Assembly: GCF_001457415.1 (NCBI RefSeq)
Contig: NZ_LN881723.1
Coordinates: 591,246-655,245 of the forward strand
Direction of reading: 5' to 3'
From: Gorillibacterium timonense
GTDB lineage: Bacteria > Bacillota > Bacilli > Paenibacillales > NBRC-103111
DNA: 64,000 nucleotides
Positions within the stretch are counted from its first letter, which is position 1. Every line of letters begins with the position of its first letter. Positions 8,112 through 16,756 of the stretch are shown one piece after another. The notes below the pieces were generated by a model, which did no database searches, was not told the DNA's origin, and saw only the letters and a list, made by a program, of their open reading frames with translations. The translations under genes were made by a program, and so were the position numbers.

Positions 8112-9516
8112 CGTGGGAGCCCCCTTTCTTGAAGGAATCGTTGAACGGATCTTGCGCGATCGGCGCATCCGGCTTCTGGTCGAACGGGCCTTTCTTGATC
8201 ACCTTCACGAACAGATAAACCATGACCGTACCCAGAATTGCGTAGATCGTTGTGAATGTAATGACCGAGAAAAGCACCTGCCCCGCCGAAACGCTGGGGG
8301 ATACGCTGTCTTCCGTCCGCATCAGTCCGAATACCGTCCAGGGTTGGCGTCCGATCTCCGTCATGATCCAGCCGGCCGTATTCGAGATGAAGGGAAGCGA
8401 TATGCCATACAGAGCTGCCTTTGTAAACCATTTGTGATTGAGGTCGAGTTTCTTTTTCCAATGAAGATACAAGCCGTAGGCGAAGAGCAGGAAGCTCATG
8501 ACTCCGGCCGCGATCATGATCCGGAAGCTCCAGAAGGTCGTGCGGACCGGCGGGATGTAATTGCCCTCCCCGTACTTCTGTACATACTCAGCTTGAAGCT
8601 CGAGAATTCCCTTCACTTCCCCTGAGAACTTGCTGTACGAGAGGAAGCTGAGCATGCCGGGAATGTTGATCTCAAAATTGTTCTTCTGATTCTCGGTATC
8701 GATCGTTGCGAACAGGTTCCAACCGGCGGGGTCGCCGCTCTTGCCCCATTGGGCTTCGGTGGCAGCCATTTTCATCGGTTGAGTCTTCACAAGGTATTGA
8801 GCTTGGGCATGTCCAGAAAGGGCGACTCCGAAGAAGCCGAGCAGCCCGAGAATACCGGCGATCTTAAGCGTGTGCTTAAACAGATCCGCATTTTGCTTCT
8901 TTGCGATCTTCCAAGCGCTGACGCCGAAGACGAAAGCGGCTCCGGTGAGCAAGGCACCGAAGAAGGTGTGCGGGAATTCAACGAGCAATTGGCCGTTCGT
9001 CAGAAGAGCGACGAAATCATTCATCTCGGCTCTGCCGTTGTTGATTTCGTAGCCGACCGGGTGCTGCATGAACGAGTTAGCCGCCAGAATCCACAGCGCG
9101 GACAACGTCGTGCCGATAAAGACGAGCCAGATGCTGAGCAGGTGAACCTTCTTGCTCAACCGATCCCAGCCAAAAATCCAAATTCCGAGGAACGTCGATT
9201 CCAGGAAAAACGCCAACAGCGCTTCGATGGCAAGAGGAGCTCCAAATACATCACCTACAAAACGGGAATAGGCCGACCAGTTCATGCCGAACTGGAATTC
9301 CTGGAGAATCCCCGTGACAATCCCGACGGCAAAGTTAATCAGGAACAGCTTGCCCCAAAACTTGGCCAAGCTTTTGTACTCTTCCTTCCCCGTTCTCACG
9401 TACATCGTTTCCATAATGGCTACATACAGCGCCAAGCATATGGAAAGCGGTACGAATAGAAAGTGGAAAATCGTGGTTGTCGCAAACTGCAGACGCGACA
9501 GGAAAACTACGTCCAT
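8101..9516 (-). CDS. cydA: Cytochrome bd ubiquinol oxidase subunit I
   Basis: A 471-residue quinol oxidase subunit that carries the haems and the quinol site in the cytoplasmic membrane. Visible family marks: RLQFATTTIFHFLFV with the haem ligand histidine H18, FPHTFFGALLTG, and the GRQPW motif at 389-393. The length indicates the short Q-loop form usual in Bacillota. The ATG at 9516 has AAGGGG upstream; an in-frame start at 9624 would add a tail not seen in the family. First gene of the cydABDC operon; Rex-like sites lie 100-160 bp upstream. Confidence 0.95.
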   Translation of the reverse strand: MDVVFLSRLQFATTTIFHFLFVPLSICLALYVAIMETMYVRTGKEEYKSLAKFWGKLFLINFAVGIVTGILQEFQFGMNWSAYSRFVGDVFGAPLAIEALLAFFLESTFLGIWIFGWDRLSKKVHLLSIWLVFIGTTLSALWILAANSFMQHPVGYEINNGRAEMNDFVALLTNGQLLVEFPHTFFGALLTGAAFVFGVSAWKIAKKQNADLFKHTLKIAGILGLLGFFGVALSGHAQAQYLVKTQPMKMAATEAQWGKSGDPAGWNLFATIDTENQKNNFEINIPGMLSFLSYSKFSGEVKGILELQAEYVQKYGEGNYIPPVRTTFWSFRIMIAAGVMSFLLFAYGLYLHWKKKLDLNHKWFTKAALYGISLPFISNTAGWIMTEIGRQPWTVFGLMRTEDSVSPSVSAGQVLFSVITFTTIYAILGTVMVYLFVKVIKKGPFDQKPDAPIAQDPFNDSFKKGGSHVVS

Positions 9517-9617
9517 CCTTTGCCCCTTCTTTCCTTGGTTTATCCTCTTGCAGGCCAACTCTACCCTACAGAGAATTTCATATATATGATTTATATCACA
9601 ACGGCGATGGACGAAGC

Positions 9618-9633
9618 TGTGCAATATTGAACA
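9618..9633. promoter_or_regulatory. Rex-like operator upstream of cydA
   Basis: TGTGCAATATTGAACA is a near-perfect palindrome close to the Rex pattern TGTGAANNNNTTCACA. A second, half-matching site TTGTGAATTATGCCGCAA lies at 9659-9676. Rex senses NADH/NAD and represses cydABCD in B. subtilis through several sites. Pattern match only. Confidence 0.5.
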
Positions 9634-9870
9634 ATTGTATGTCTAAATTACAAACATATTGTGAATTATGCCGCAATCCTTAAAAAAGCATTCATCATTT
9701 GGAGATTGATGGATTTCATCGATTGTGAGAAAAATCCGCATCTTGTCGAAATTAACCATCCTCACGGCTTATCAATTTGAAAATCGCCAGTGAAAATCTC
9801 CACGAAGATTTTCATGATGATTCTCATGAAGATCCCCGCGAAGATCTCCGACTCCCTTGACAGGACAAAA

Positions 9871-9905
9871 CCCCCGCCTGTACTGAAGAAAAGTACAGAC
9901 GAGGG
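9871..9905 (-). terminator. Terminator of the GH31 gene
   Basis: CCCCCGCCTGTACT pairs with AGTACAGACGAGGG around a seven-base loop; read leftwards it is followed by GTTTTG. It lies about 70 bp after the GH31 stop. The rest of the 9517-9973 gap holds the Rex-like sites and a degenerate short repeat at 9781-9850, but no gene. Confidence 0.7.
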
Positions 9906-9973
9906 TATATATTGTGTATCGGATATCGATGCCATCTGTAGCGAAGAAAATGTGATTCACTTACAGGCTGCGA

Positions 9974-12295
9974 TTAAGCCAATTCGATTTCGATCCGGCT
10001 GCTTGCTTCACCAGCGGGAACTCGGATGCCTTCTTCAGTCAGCTCCGCCTTGGCACCGTTCACCGAAGCGACGGCTCCCATTCCCTTGAGGGAAACGGTG
10101 AAGGCTTTGCCTTTCCCCGCCACGCTCAGGGCAACTTTCTTGCCGCTGCGCACTGCGTTCACCGTCAGCTCGACTTGGCCGGACAGATCGCGGACGGAAG
10201 CTTCCGCCGTGTGTCCGTCTTCCAGCGCATAGACGCCCAGGTTCACACCTTCGGCAAAGTCATAATCCGGACGGGTATCATTTGCTCCCGTCGCCAGAAT
10301 CGAGTTCGGACGGACGAAGAGCGGCAGGCTGAAGAAATCGTATTGCTCCTTGTACCATTTGCCGCCTTGAACGGTCTCTCCGGTGAGGAGATGCGTCCAG
10401 GTGCCTTCCGGCAGGTAGTAGGTGACGCGGCCGTTCTCGTCGAAGATCGGAGCGACGAGAAGGTTCGAACCGAGCATGTACTGACGGTCGAGCTGTTCTG
10501 CGGTCGGATCTTCAGGGAATTCCAGCAGCATGGCGCGCATGGAAGGCAAGCCTTGCTCGTGAGCGACCGCTGCCGTGTCGAACAGGTACGGCATGAGGCT
10601 GCATTTCAGCTTGGTAAAGTGACGGGTAACATCCACCGCTTCCTGATCGTACGTCCACGGTACCCGGTACGATTCGCTGCCGTGCAGACGGCTGTGGCTG
10701 GACAGGAGGCCGAAGGCGAGCCAGCGCTTGAAGACATGAGCCGGAGCTTTGTTCTCGAAGCCGCCGATATCATGGCTCCAGAAGCCGAAGCCGGACAGAC
10801 CGAGCGAGAGGCCGCCGCGGAGGCTCTCGGCCATCGATTCATAGTTGGCGTAGCAGTCGCCACCCCAGTGGATCGGGAACTGCTGACCGCCGGCCGTTGC
10901 AGAACGGGCGAACAGAGCGGCTTCGTTCTTGCCGAGCTTTTCTTCCAGAACCTCGAAGACCACCTTGTTGTACAGCTGCGTGTAGTAGTTGTGCATCTTG
11001 TTGGGATCGGAGCCGTCGAAGTAGACCACATCCGTCGGGATGCGCTCGCCGAAATCCGTCTTGAAGCAGTCAACGCCCATGTCGACCAAGCCGCGCAGGT
11101 AAGAAGCATACCATTCGCAGGCATCCGGGTTCGTGAAGTCCACGAGCGCCATGCCCGCTTGCCACATATCCCACTGCCAGACGTCGCCGTTCGGTTTTTT
11201 CACCAAGTAGCCGTGCTCCATGCCTTCCTTGAACAAGCGGGAGCGCTGAGCGATGTAGGGGTTGATCCAGACGCAGACCTTGAGGCCCTTCTCATGGATG
11301 CGGGCGAGCATGCCTTCCGGGTCCGGGAAGACGTCCTTGTCCCATTCGAAGTCGGTCCAGTGATAGCCCTTCATCCAGAAGCAGTCGAAGTGGAAGACAT
11401 GTAGCGGAAGATCGCGTTCTGCCATTCCATCAATAAAGGACATAACCGTTGCTTCATCATAGTTAGTCGTAAAGGAGGTGGTGAGCCACAGCCCAAAGGT
11501 CCAAGCAGGTGGGAGCGCCGGCTTGCCGGTCAGGTCGGTGTACTTGACGAGAACGTCCTTCACTTGCGGGCCGTCGATGAGGAAGTATTCCAGCGATTCG
11601 CCTGCTACGCTGAATTGAACCTTCTTCACCTTCTCAGAGGCGATTTCCAGGGAAACCTTCTCCGGTTGGTTGATGAACACGCCGTAGCCCTTGTTGGTGA
11701 CGTAGAACGGAATGTTCTTATACGCTTGCTCCGAGCTCGTGCCGCCGTCTTCGTTCCAGATATCGACCGTCTGACCGTTCTTGACGAAGGCGGTGAAGCG
11801 TTCGCCGAGACCGTAGACGTATTCGCCGACGCCAAGATCCAGCTCTTCGCGGACATAAGTCTTGTCGCCTTCGGTGAGGTAGCCCATCGACTTGGTCGTG
11901 CTGCCGGTTATGCGCTCGCCGTCGCGGTAGAAGGAGAGCGACCACGGAACGCCCTTCGCAATATGAGCGCTGAGGGAGCCGGAGGTGAAGATCTTCTCGG
12001 TCTCGGTTTCCGTGATCACTGCATGGCTCTTGCCTTGCTCGTTCAGTTGGAACACCGGTCCGCGCTCGCGCACGCCCAGGTTATGAATGATCTTGACGCC
12101 GATCACGCCGGGAGCCGGTGAACGGAATTCCACGGTAAGCAAAAGCGAGTTGAGGGTGTCTCCGCGGTGAGCTACCGCCTTGGGAGCGACGTAAGCCGTC
12201 AGAACTCCGTTATGTTCGGTGAAGTCGACTGCATGAACCGCTCCTTGCAGATCAACGCCGTCCCGAAGCATCCAATAGCCGTTGTTGAACTTCAT
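9974..12295 (-). CDS. GH31 alpha-xylosidase (YicI type)
   Basis: A 773-residue cytoplasmic (no signal peptide) GH31 enzyme: N-terminal beta-sandwich, (beta/alpha)8 barrel, C-terminal beta domains. The nucleophile aspartate is in CFKTDFGERIP and the acid/base region reads HWGGDC, as in E. coli YicI, which releases alpha-xylose from xyloglucan-type oligosaccharides (isoprimeverose). I start it at 12295 (AAAGGCGG upstream, MKFNNGYWMLRDG as in YicI), not at the longer 12352. A sigma-A-like promoter overlaps the gap to the divergent AraC-type gene, its probable regulator. A related alpha-glucosidase activity cannot be excluded. Confidence 0.9.
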   Translation of the reverse strand: MKFNNGYWMLRDGVDLQGAVHAVDFTEHNGVLTAYVAPKAVAHRGDTLNSLLLTVEFRSPAPGVIGVKIIHNLGVRERGPVFQLNEQGKSHAVITETETEKIFTSGSLSAHIAKGVPWSLSFYRDGERITGSTTKSMGYLTEGDKTYVREELDLGVGEYVYGLGERFTAFVKNGQTVDIWNEDGGTSSEQAYKNIPFYVTNKGYGVFINQPEKVSLEIASEKVKKVQFSVAGESLEYFLIDGPQVKDVLVKYTDLTGKPALPPAWTFGLWLTTSFTTNYDEATVMSFIDGMAERDLPLHVFHFDCFWMKGYHWTDFEWDKDVFPDPEGMLARIHEKGLKVCVWINPYIAQRSRLFKEGMEHGYLVKKPNGDVWQWDMWQAGMALVDFTNPDACEWYASYLRGLVDMGVDCFKTDFGERIPTDVVYFDGSDPNKMHNYYTQLYNKVVFEVLEEKLGKNEAALFARSATAGGQQFPIHWGGDCYANYESMAESLRGGLSLGLSGFGFWSHDIGGFENKAPAHVFKRWLAFGLLSSHSRLHGSESYRVPWTYDQEAVDVTRHFTKLKCSLMPYLFDTAAVAHEQGLPSMRAMLLEFPEDPTAEQLDRQYMLGSNLLVAPIFDENGRVTYYLPEGTWTHLLTGETVQGGKWYKEQYDFFSLPLFVRPNSILATGANDTRPDYDFAEGVNLGVYALEDGHTAEASVRDLSGQVELTVNAVRSGKKVALSVAGKGKAFTVSLKGMGAVASVNGAKAELTEEGIRVPAGEASSRIEIELA

Positions 12296-12358
12296 GATAG
12301 AACCGCCTTTCGGTATGGTTGAAGAAAGGTGTAAGCCTTTCCAGCTTTTCATAGTTGT

Positions 12359-12388
12359 ATTATACTGATAAAGGCTCGCAAAAACTAA
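12359..12388 (-). promoter_or_regulatory. Sigma-A-like promoter of the GH31 gene
   Basis: On the minus strand TTAGTT (12388-12383), an 18-bp spacer and a perfect TATAAT (12364-12359) precede the GH31 start by about 65 bp. Confidence 0.55.
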
Positions 12389-12444
12389 CAGATTAATGCG
12401 GTTTTATCCTACAATTTTGATGAAATCGAACATTTGATGGAAGG

Positions 12445-13344
12445 ATGATACCCCACATGGACGGAACTGCTCGCCATCTGCTGAAAGAAACTCGCGCACA
12501 CGGAGACGACCGATTCCCGCTTGCCGTGTACAAGCTGTTTTATTCCGCCGGCAGCCACGTGCTGGACACGCATTGGCATCCCGAAGCAGAATTTTTCTAT
12601 GTTGTGGAAGGTGAAGTTTTGTTTCAGGTGGATACGGATTTTTTTCCCGTGAAGGCGGGAGAGGCCGTCTATTTGGATGGCGGGGACATCCATGCCGGAT
12701 ATGCGCGGGGAGATGCCGGCTGCCGCTTCGAAGCGCTCGTCATTGATCTCGCTTTCCTGGCTAGCGGCGGGTTCGATGTCGTTCAGGAACAGGTTGTCCT
12801 TCCCTTGATCGAAAAAAAACGCACCTTCCCCCGGATCATCCGCCCGGATTCGGAGGGAGAAAGGCGCATTCTCGACTTGATCGGCACGATCATGAACGCG
12901 TATGAGGCGGAGAGTCCTGGCTTCGAGCCGCTCGTGAAGGGCTGCCTGTACCTGGCTCTGGCGGAGCTTGCTCAAGCGGGTCTCCAAGTGGATCGAAGCG
13001 GTGGCGGCAGCCTCGACTCCGTGAAGGTCGAACGGTTGAAGACCGTGATCGGCTATATTCAAGAGCATTTTCAGCGTCCTCTGCGGATCAAGGAACTCGC
13101 CGATCTCCTGCCGATGAGCGAAGGCCAGTTTTGCCGCTTCTTCAAAACGATGACGGGCAAGACCCCCATCGAATACATCAACTCGTTCCGCATCCGCCAA
13201 GCCACGGAGCTGATCCGCCAAACCGACCGCAAGCTGTCGGATATCGCGCTCGACACCGGCTTCGACAACATCAGCTATTTCAGCAAGGTTTTCCGCAACG
13301 AGACAGGCTATTCTCCCTCGGACTACCGCAAGCGAGACCGGTAA
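12445..13344 (+). CDS. AraC-family transcriptional regulator
   Basis: 299 residues: an N-terminal cupin sensor (about 20-110, with THWHPEAEFFYVVEG and a GDIHAGY turn) that should bind a sugar, and a C-terminal double helix-turn-helix AraC domain (about 195-295, with IALDTGFDNISYFSKVFR and GYSPSDYRK). It is divergent from the GH31 xylosidase gene and most likely activates it. Two starts are possible: ATG 12445, on which GGAAGG abuts, and ATG 12457, with the same site 12 bases upstream. The stop lies in the first unit of a short tandem repeat. Confidence 0.9.
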   Translation: MIPHMDGTARHLLKETRAHGDDRFPLAVYKLFYSAGSHVLDTHWHPEAEFFYVVEGEVLFQVDTDFFPVKAGEAVYLDGGDIHAGYARGDAGCRFEALVIDLAFLASGGFDVVQEQVVLPLIEKKRTFPRIIRPDSEGERRILDLIGTIMNAYEAESPGFEPLVKGCLYLALAELAQAGLQVDRSGGGSLDSVKVERLKTVIGYIQEHFQRPLRIKELADLLPMSEGQFCRFFKTMTGKTPIEYINSFRIRQATELIRQTDRKLSDIALDTGFDNISYFSKVFRNETGYSPSDYRKRDR

Positions 13345-13393
13345 CTGGTGCAAGCAAGACCGGTAACTGGTGCAAGCGAGACCGTTACTTATG
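13328..13393. repeat. Short tandem repeat, 22-bp unit, about 2.8 copies
   Basis: GCAAGCGAGACCGGTAACTG is repeated with one change and then a third, partial time. The first unit contains the end of the araC-type gene. TACCGCAAGCGAGACC recurs at 14086-14101. Confidence 0.8.
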
Positions 13394-13400
13394 GGGCTGT

Positions 13401-14071
13401 GGGCTGTCCCAAAAGCCGTTTTTATCGGTTTGAGTACGGTGCCCTGGTCGTTGGAATGATGAGGTAGAGGACGAATCGTGCGGTGAGAATCAGCAGGCTT
13501 GATTCGCTCCCATTTCGGATCGATTGCTTCCTTCACATACCCCATTTGGGTGTGCAAAAGCCTCCGATCAATTTGGGGAGTACCTCCCCAGACATCATCG
13601 GGCTTTCCAGTAGCAATTCCAAGGGGTTACTCCCGGACTGCTCGGGTGCTATTTTTCTAATGGCGGCCACGGCTGCTATTTCGCCAATAAGTAGGGTTTG
13701 AAATTCTAACGGAGCTGCACGCCGCAAATGGGGGCCAATCGCTGATTATCACGCCGAAGGAAGTCAAATAGCTGCGTCCATTTCCATTAGGCGGAAAAGA
13801 GAGCCATTTCGAGCTGATTAACGGCTGCCGCTTCCGTTACAATCAAATCCGCGGGGGAACAGCCAGGGCTTGAGCGGTTCCTGCATCCAGGCTTACCGGA
13901 CGTATGTCTGGAGATCGGAGAGCTTTCCCCTGCCTGCATCTGCTCATGAAGGCAAGACGCAAAAAAACCAAGTAGCTAAGCGGCAAGTTCTCGCTTAGCT
14001 ACTTGGTTTCCTTCCAAATGTCACCGCATAGGGATTCCAAGGGTGTTTCAGGGTTACCTTTTGGCACACCC
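13401..14071. mobile_element. Candidate degenerate insertion element without coding capacity
   Basis: GGGCTGTCCCAAAAG (13401-13415) faces CTTTTGGCACACCC (14058-14071), an imperfect terminal inverted repeat like those of IS1182-type elements; TACTTATG/CATAAGTA lie just outside in inverted order, and 16-bp direct repeats lie further out (13324, 14086). Inside I see no credible gene, only short frames. This explains most of the 805-bp gene-free stretch; the origin is inferred. Confidence 0.4.
13962..14009 (-). terminator. Strong terminator downstream of the phosphotransferase gene
   Basis: AACCAAGTAGCTAAGCG pairs perfectly with CGCTTAGCTACTTGGTT; on the minus strand seven T follow. It lies about 140 bp after the stop at 14150. 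Confidence 0.8.
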
Positions 14072-14149
14072 TCATCATAAGTACTTACCGCAAGCGAGAC
14101 CACTCGCTGCCGCTTGCAGTACGGGGGACCGCTTGCATTCTATGCTCAG

Positions 14150-15118
14150 CTAGCATAGTAATGCATCCAACTCATCCCAATGATCCGTCACCCACAGCAG
14201 TTCTTCCGCAAAGCGCTTGATCTTCGGCGCAGGTTCACCGCAGAGGATGCTAGGCGTTAGCCACCAATTCGCTTCGATGCACCATGTCAGCCGAAGCACG
14301 GTTCGGATATCCTTGCGCTCTAGAGGCAAATGGCGGCGATATCCGGAGATAAAGGCGTCGATCCTCTCCAGCTTCAGCTCCCCACCCTGATAGGCGAACG
14401 ACAGCATCGCCCTGCCGATATCCTGCCACTGCCATGTATGGCGGTTGCGGTCGAAATCAAGGAGAGCCGACACTCCGCCTTCATCAAACAACAGGTTATC
14501 GGCAGAAAAGTCGCAATGGGTGATTCCGGTTGGGACGGACCGAAATGGATCTTCTCCCATTGAATCGAGAATCCGCCGCTGCTTCAACAGTGCTTGCAGC
14601 AGCACTTCGTGTCCGCTTGCTTCGGCTTCCCGAAGCCTAATGGGGTAATCCCGCGCCAGCAGCTCTCTTCCTCCCTCCGGTTCAAAGGGAAGGTCGAGCA
14701 GCCGATGTTCTTGCCGCCAATGGGCATGAAGCGCACCGCATTGATTGCCAAGGCTCTCCATCTGCCGCTCCGTGACGGTCTCGGGAGACTCCGCATGTCC
14801 GGGGATGAAATCCATCAGCATATACGTCTCGCCGCTCCCGGTCCGTTGAAGATAGCTGCCGGATGTCGAGTAATACCGGGGCGCCTTGATCCCGTAATCG
14901 TACAACCTCCCGCTTCGCTTCATGGCGCTCTCCAGTGCGGCCAGTCTGTCCGCGGAGTAACGCTCCTCGCTAAACTGCTTGATCAGCACCGGCCCGTGCT
15001 CGGAATCAGCCCGCCATTTTCGATTGAGCCAGCCTCCCGATACCGGAACGGGATTCATCAGCACAAAATGAAATACTTGTTCAGCATGATTCAAGATCGA
15101 GTCAAGTTGTTCGGTCAT
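14150..15118 (-). CDS. Aminoglycoside-phosphotransferase-fold kinase
   Basis: 322 residues of the APH/choline-kinase-like superfamily. The catalytic loop is GITHCDFSADNLLFD (H201, D203, N208), followed by the metal-binding aspartate D221 in ALLDFDR. The N-terminal lobe has a lysine in VLIKQF as candidate ATP contact. Such proteins phosphorylate small hydroxylated substrates; the family alone does not give the substrate, and resistance should not be assumed. GAGGGG stands eight bases before the ATG. Monocistronic. Confidence 0.8.
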   Translation of the reverse strand: MTEQLDSILNHAEQVFHFVLMNPVPVSGGWLNRKWRADSEHGPVLIKQFSEERYSADRLAALESAMKRSGRLYDYGIKAPRYYSTSGSYLQRTGSGETYMLMDFIPGHAESPETVTERQMESLGNQCGALHAHWRQEHRLLDLPFEPEGGRELLARDYPIRLREAEASGHEVLLQALLKQRRILDSMGEDPFRSVPTGITHCDFSADNLLFDEGGVSALLDFDRNRHTWQWQDIGRAMLSFAYQGGELKLERIDAFISGYRRHLPLERKDIRTVLRLTWCIEANWWLTPSILCGEPAPKIKRFAEELLWVTDHWDELDALLC

Positions 15119-15296
15119 TTGAAAGCCCCTCTATTCTTCTCCCTTACTTCATTCGAAATCGCCGTCCGGATTCCATGGCTCGCTTCATACATCTCTTCAG
15201 CCTCCGATTTACTCGTTGACTAGTAGACGTGGTCGAAGATGAGAAGGTTAGAAGAGATTTCAGCGTTTGCTAGCGAAAGCATAGACAAAGTCGTTT

Positions 15297-15332
15297 AAAA
15301 AACACAGCCCGCTCTAGGATGAGAAGGGCTGT
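15297..15332 (-). terminator. Terminator of the Gfo/Idh/MocA gene
   Basis: CACAGCCC pairs with GGGCTGTG; on the minus strand six T follow. About 60 bp after the stop at 15392. No gene is visible between 15119 and 15391. Confidence 0.8.
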
Positions 15333-15391
15333 GAGGACTGTCATCTATTCGTTATGCATCGATCCGAAATAACTGATCTGGTATCCCGACC

Positions 15392-16453
15392 TTACAGATC
15401 AAGATTTTTCAGCACTTCGCGCTTTTCAGCGGCCTCGAAGATCGTTTCGATCAGGCGCAGCACACGATGGACCTCGTCGCTCTTGACGAGCTGAGAGGAT
15501 TTGCCTTCCAGAGCGGCGACGAAATTCTCATAGAAGCTTTGGGCGGGAACCGGTGCTTTCTCAATCGGCAAATGCAGAGTCGATTCCTCCGAGGGAGGCG
15601 CCATCGTCTTGGTGAGGCCTTGCCCCGCTTGAATCGGCTTCGGTTCCACACGCGCCACATCGGGATTGCTTCGGACGATCTCCCCATTTAGCTCCCAATC
15701 GCGGATGACCGCCGTGCCTTCCGTTCCCTTCACATACCAGCGCGGAAGCGTCAAATAGTTGGTGGTGCCGACTTCGATCACGGCGGTCAGCTCGTCCTTA
15801 AAACGAATATGCGCGGAGAAGCCGTCATCTACCTCTGTGCCGAGAATCCCGCTGAGCTCCGCAGTCACGCTATCGATCCGGCTGTCCGTCAGCAGGAGCA
15901 GCTGATCGAGAAGATGGACGCCCCAATCCAGCAGCATGCCTCCGCCGTACGCCTTCAATTGGCGCCAGTCTCCAGGAATGCCGTTAGCCCCTTGAACGCG
16001 GGACTCCAAGTGAAAGACGTCCCCGATCTGCTTCGTCTCCACCATGTGCTTGACGATCAGGAAGTCTTCGTCCCACCGGCGATTCTGGTGAACCGTGAAG
16101 ATGCGATCCGCTTCCTTCGCCGCTTCGACGATCTCCAGCAGATCGGCGCTGTTTATGGTAACTGGCTTTTCGCAGATGACGTGCTTGCCTGCCTTCAAAG
16201 CCCGGATCGATATCTCCTTATGCACATCGTTTGGCGTAGCCACCAACACGACGTCAACCGATTCGTCCGCGAGAACAGCATCGAGGCTATCATAGGCTTT
16301 ATAGCCCGCAGCTTCCGCCAGCTCCATCCGGTAAGGAACGACGTCATAGACTCCGGAGACCTCGATCTGGTCAACCGGCGCGATGAGCTGTCCATGATAG
16401 CTGCCCATGCCGCCGTAGCCTACAAGGACGACATGATAAGTTTTCTTGTCCAC
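15392..16453 (-). CDS. Gfo/Idh/MocA-family NAD(P)-dependent oxidoreductase
   Basis: 353 residues. N-terminal Rossmann fold with VVLVGYGGMGSYHG, the VATPNDVH segment and the catalytic-type lysine in CEKPVT, then the C-terminal beta-sheet substrate domain with GGGMLLDWGVHLLDQ. Members oxidise or interconvert sugars, inositols or sugar acids with NAD(P). The substrate cannot be read from the sequence, and the gene is not in an operon. It starts at GTG 16453, with GAAGGG eleven bases upstream. Confidence 0.88.
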   Translation of the reverse strand: MDKKTYHVVLVGYGGMGSYHGQLIAPVDQIEVSGVYDVVPYRMELAEAAGYKAYDSLDAVLADESVDVVLVATPNDVHKEISIRALKAGKHVICEKPVTINSADLLEIVEAAKEADRIFTVHQNRRWDEDFLIVKHMVETKQIGDVFHLESRVQGANGIPGDWRQLKAYGGGMLLDWGVHLLDQLLLLTDSRIDSVTAELSGILGTEVDDGFSAHIRFKDELTAVIEVGTTNYLTLPRWYVKGTEGTAVIRDWELNGEIVRSNPDVARVEPKPIQAGQGLTKTMAPPSEESTLHLPIEKAPVPAQSFYENFVAALEGKSSQLVKSDEVHRVLRLIETIFEAAEKREVLKNLDL

Positions 16454-16702
16454 AGTATCGACTTCCCTTCATCAGGTTTATCCGCTACTCATTTTAACAC
16501 AGTGCCAGGTGAACCGAAACGGAAAAACGGACGACATGTTCTGCCGATAAGAAGCCCCCAAACCTATTAAACGCGTGCTGCTCTCCATACATGGTACGAC
16601 GTCGAATGACGGGGAACAACCCTATGCCGTCTCACCGCATTCCCCAAAAAATGAAAGCCCCCAGATGTGAGTTACGTATGAGTTATCGGGCACAAATGAA
16701 AA

Positions 16703-16740
16703 ACAACCCACCGCAACTCAAGCTTGGGTTGCATTGGGTT
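16703..16740 (-). terminator. Terminator of the YitT gene
   Basis: On the minus strand AACCCA-TGCAAC pairs with GTTGCG-TGGGTT around a short loop and is followed by GTTTTTC. It lies 17 bp after the stop at 16757. Nothing else is seen between 16454 and 16757. Confidence 0.75.
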
Positions 16741-16756
16741 ATTTTCCACACCTGGG

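Noticed and set aside
10175..11404. 409-codon plus-strand frame opposite the GH31 gene
   Set aside because: Antisense shadow of a GC-rich gene; repetitive Val/Glu/Arg composition and no family match.
13328..13393. Possible CRISPR array
   Set aside because: Fewer than three units, no spacers between them, no cas genes in the window.
14150..15118. Aminoglycoside resistance gene
   Set aside because: The APH fold is shared by many housekeeping kinases; nothing points to aminoglycosides as substrate.
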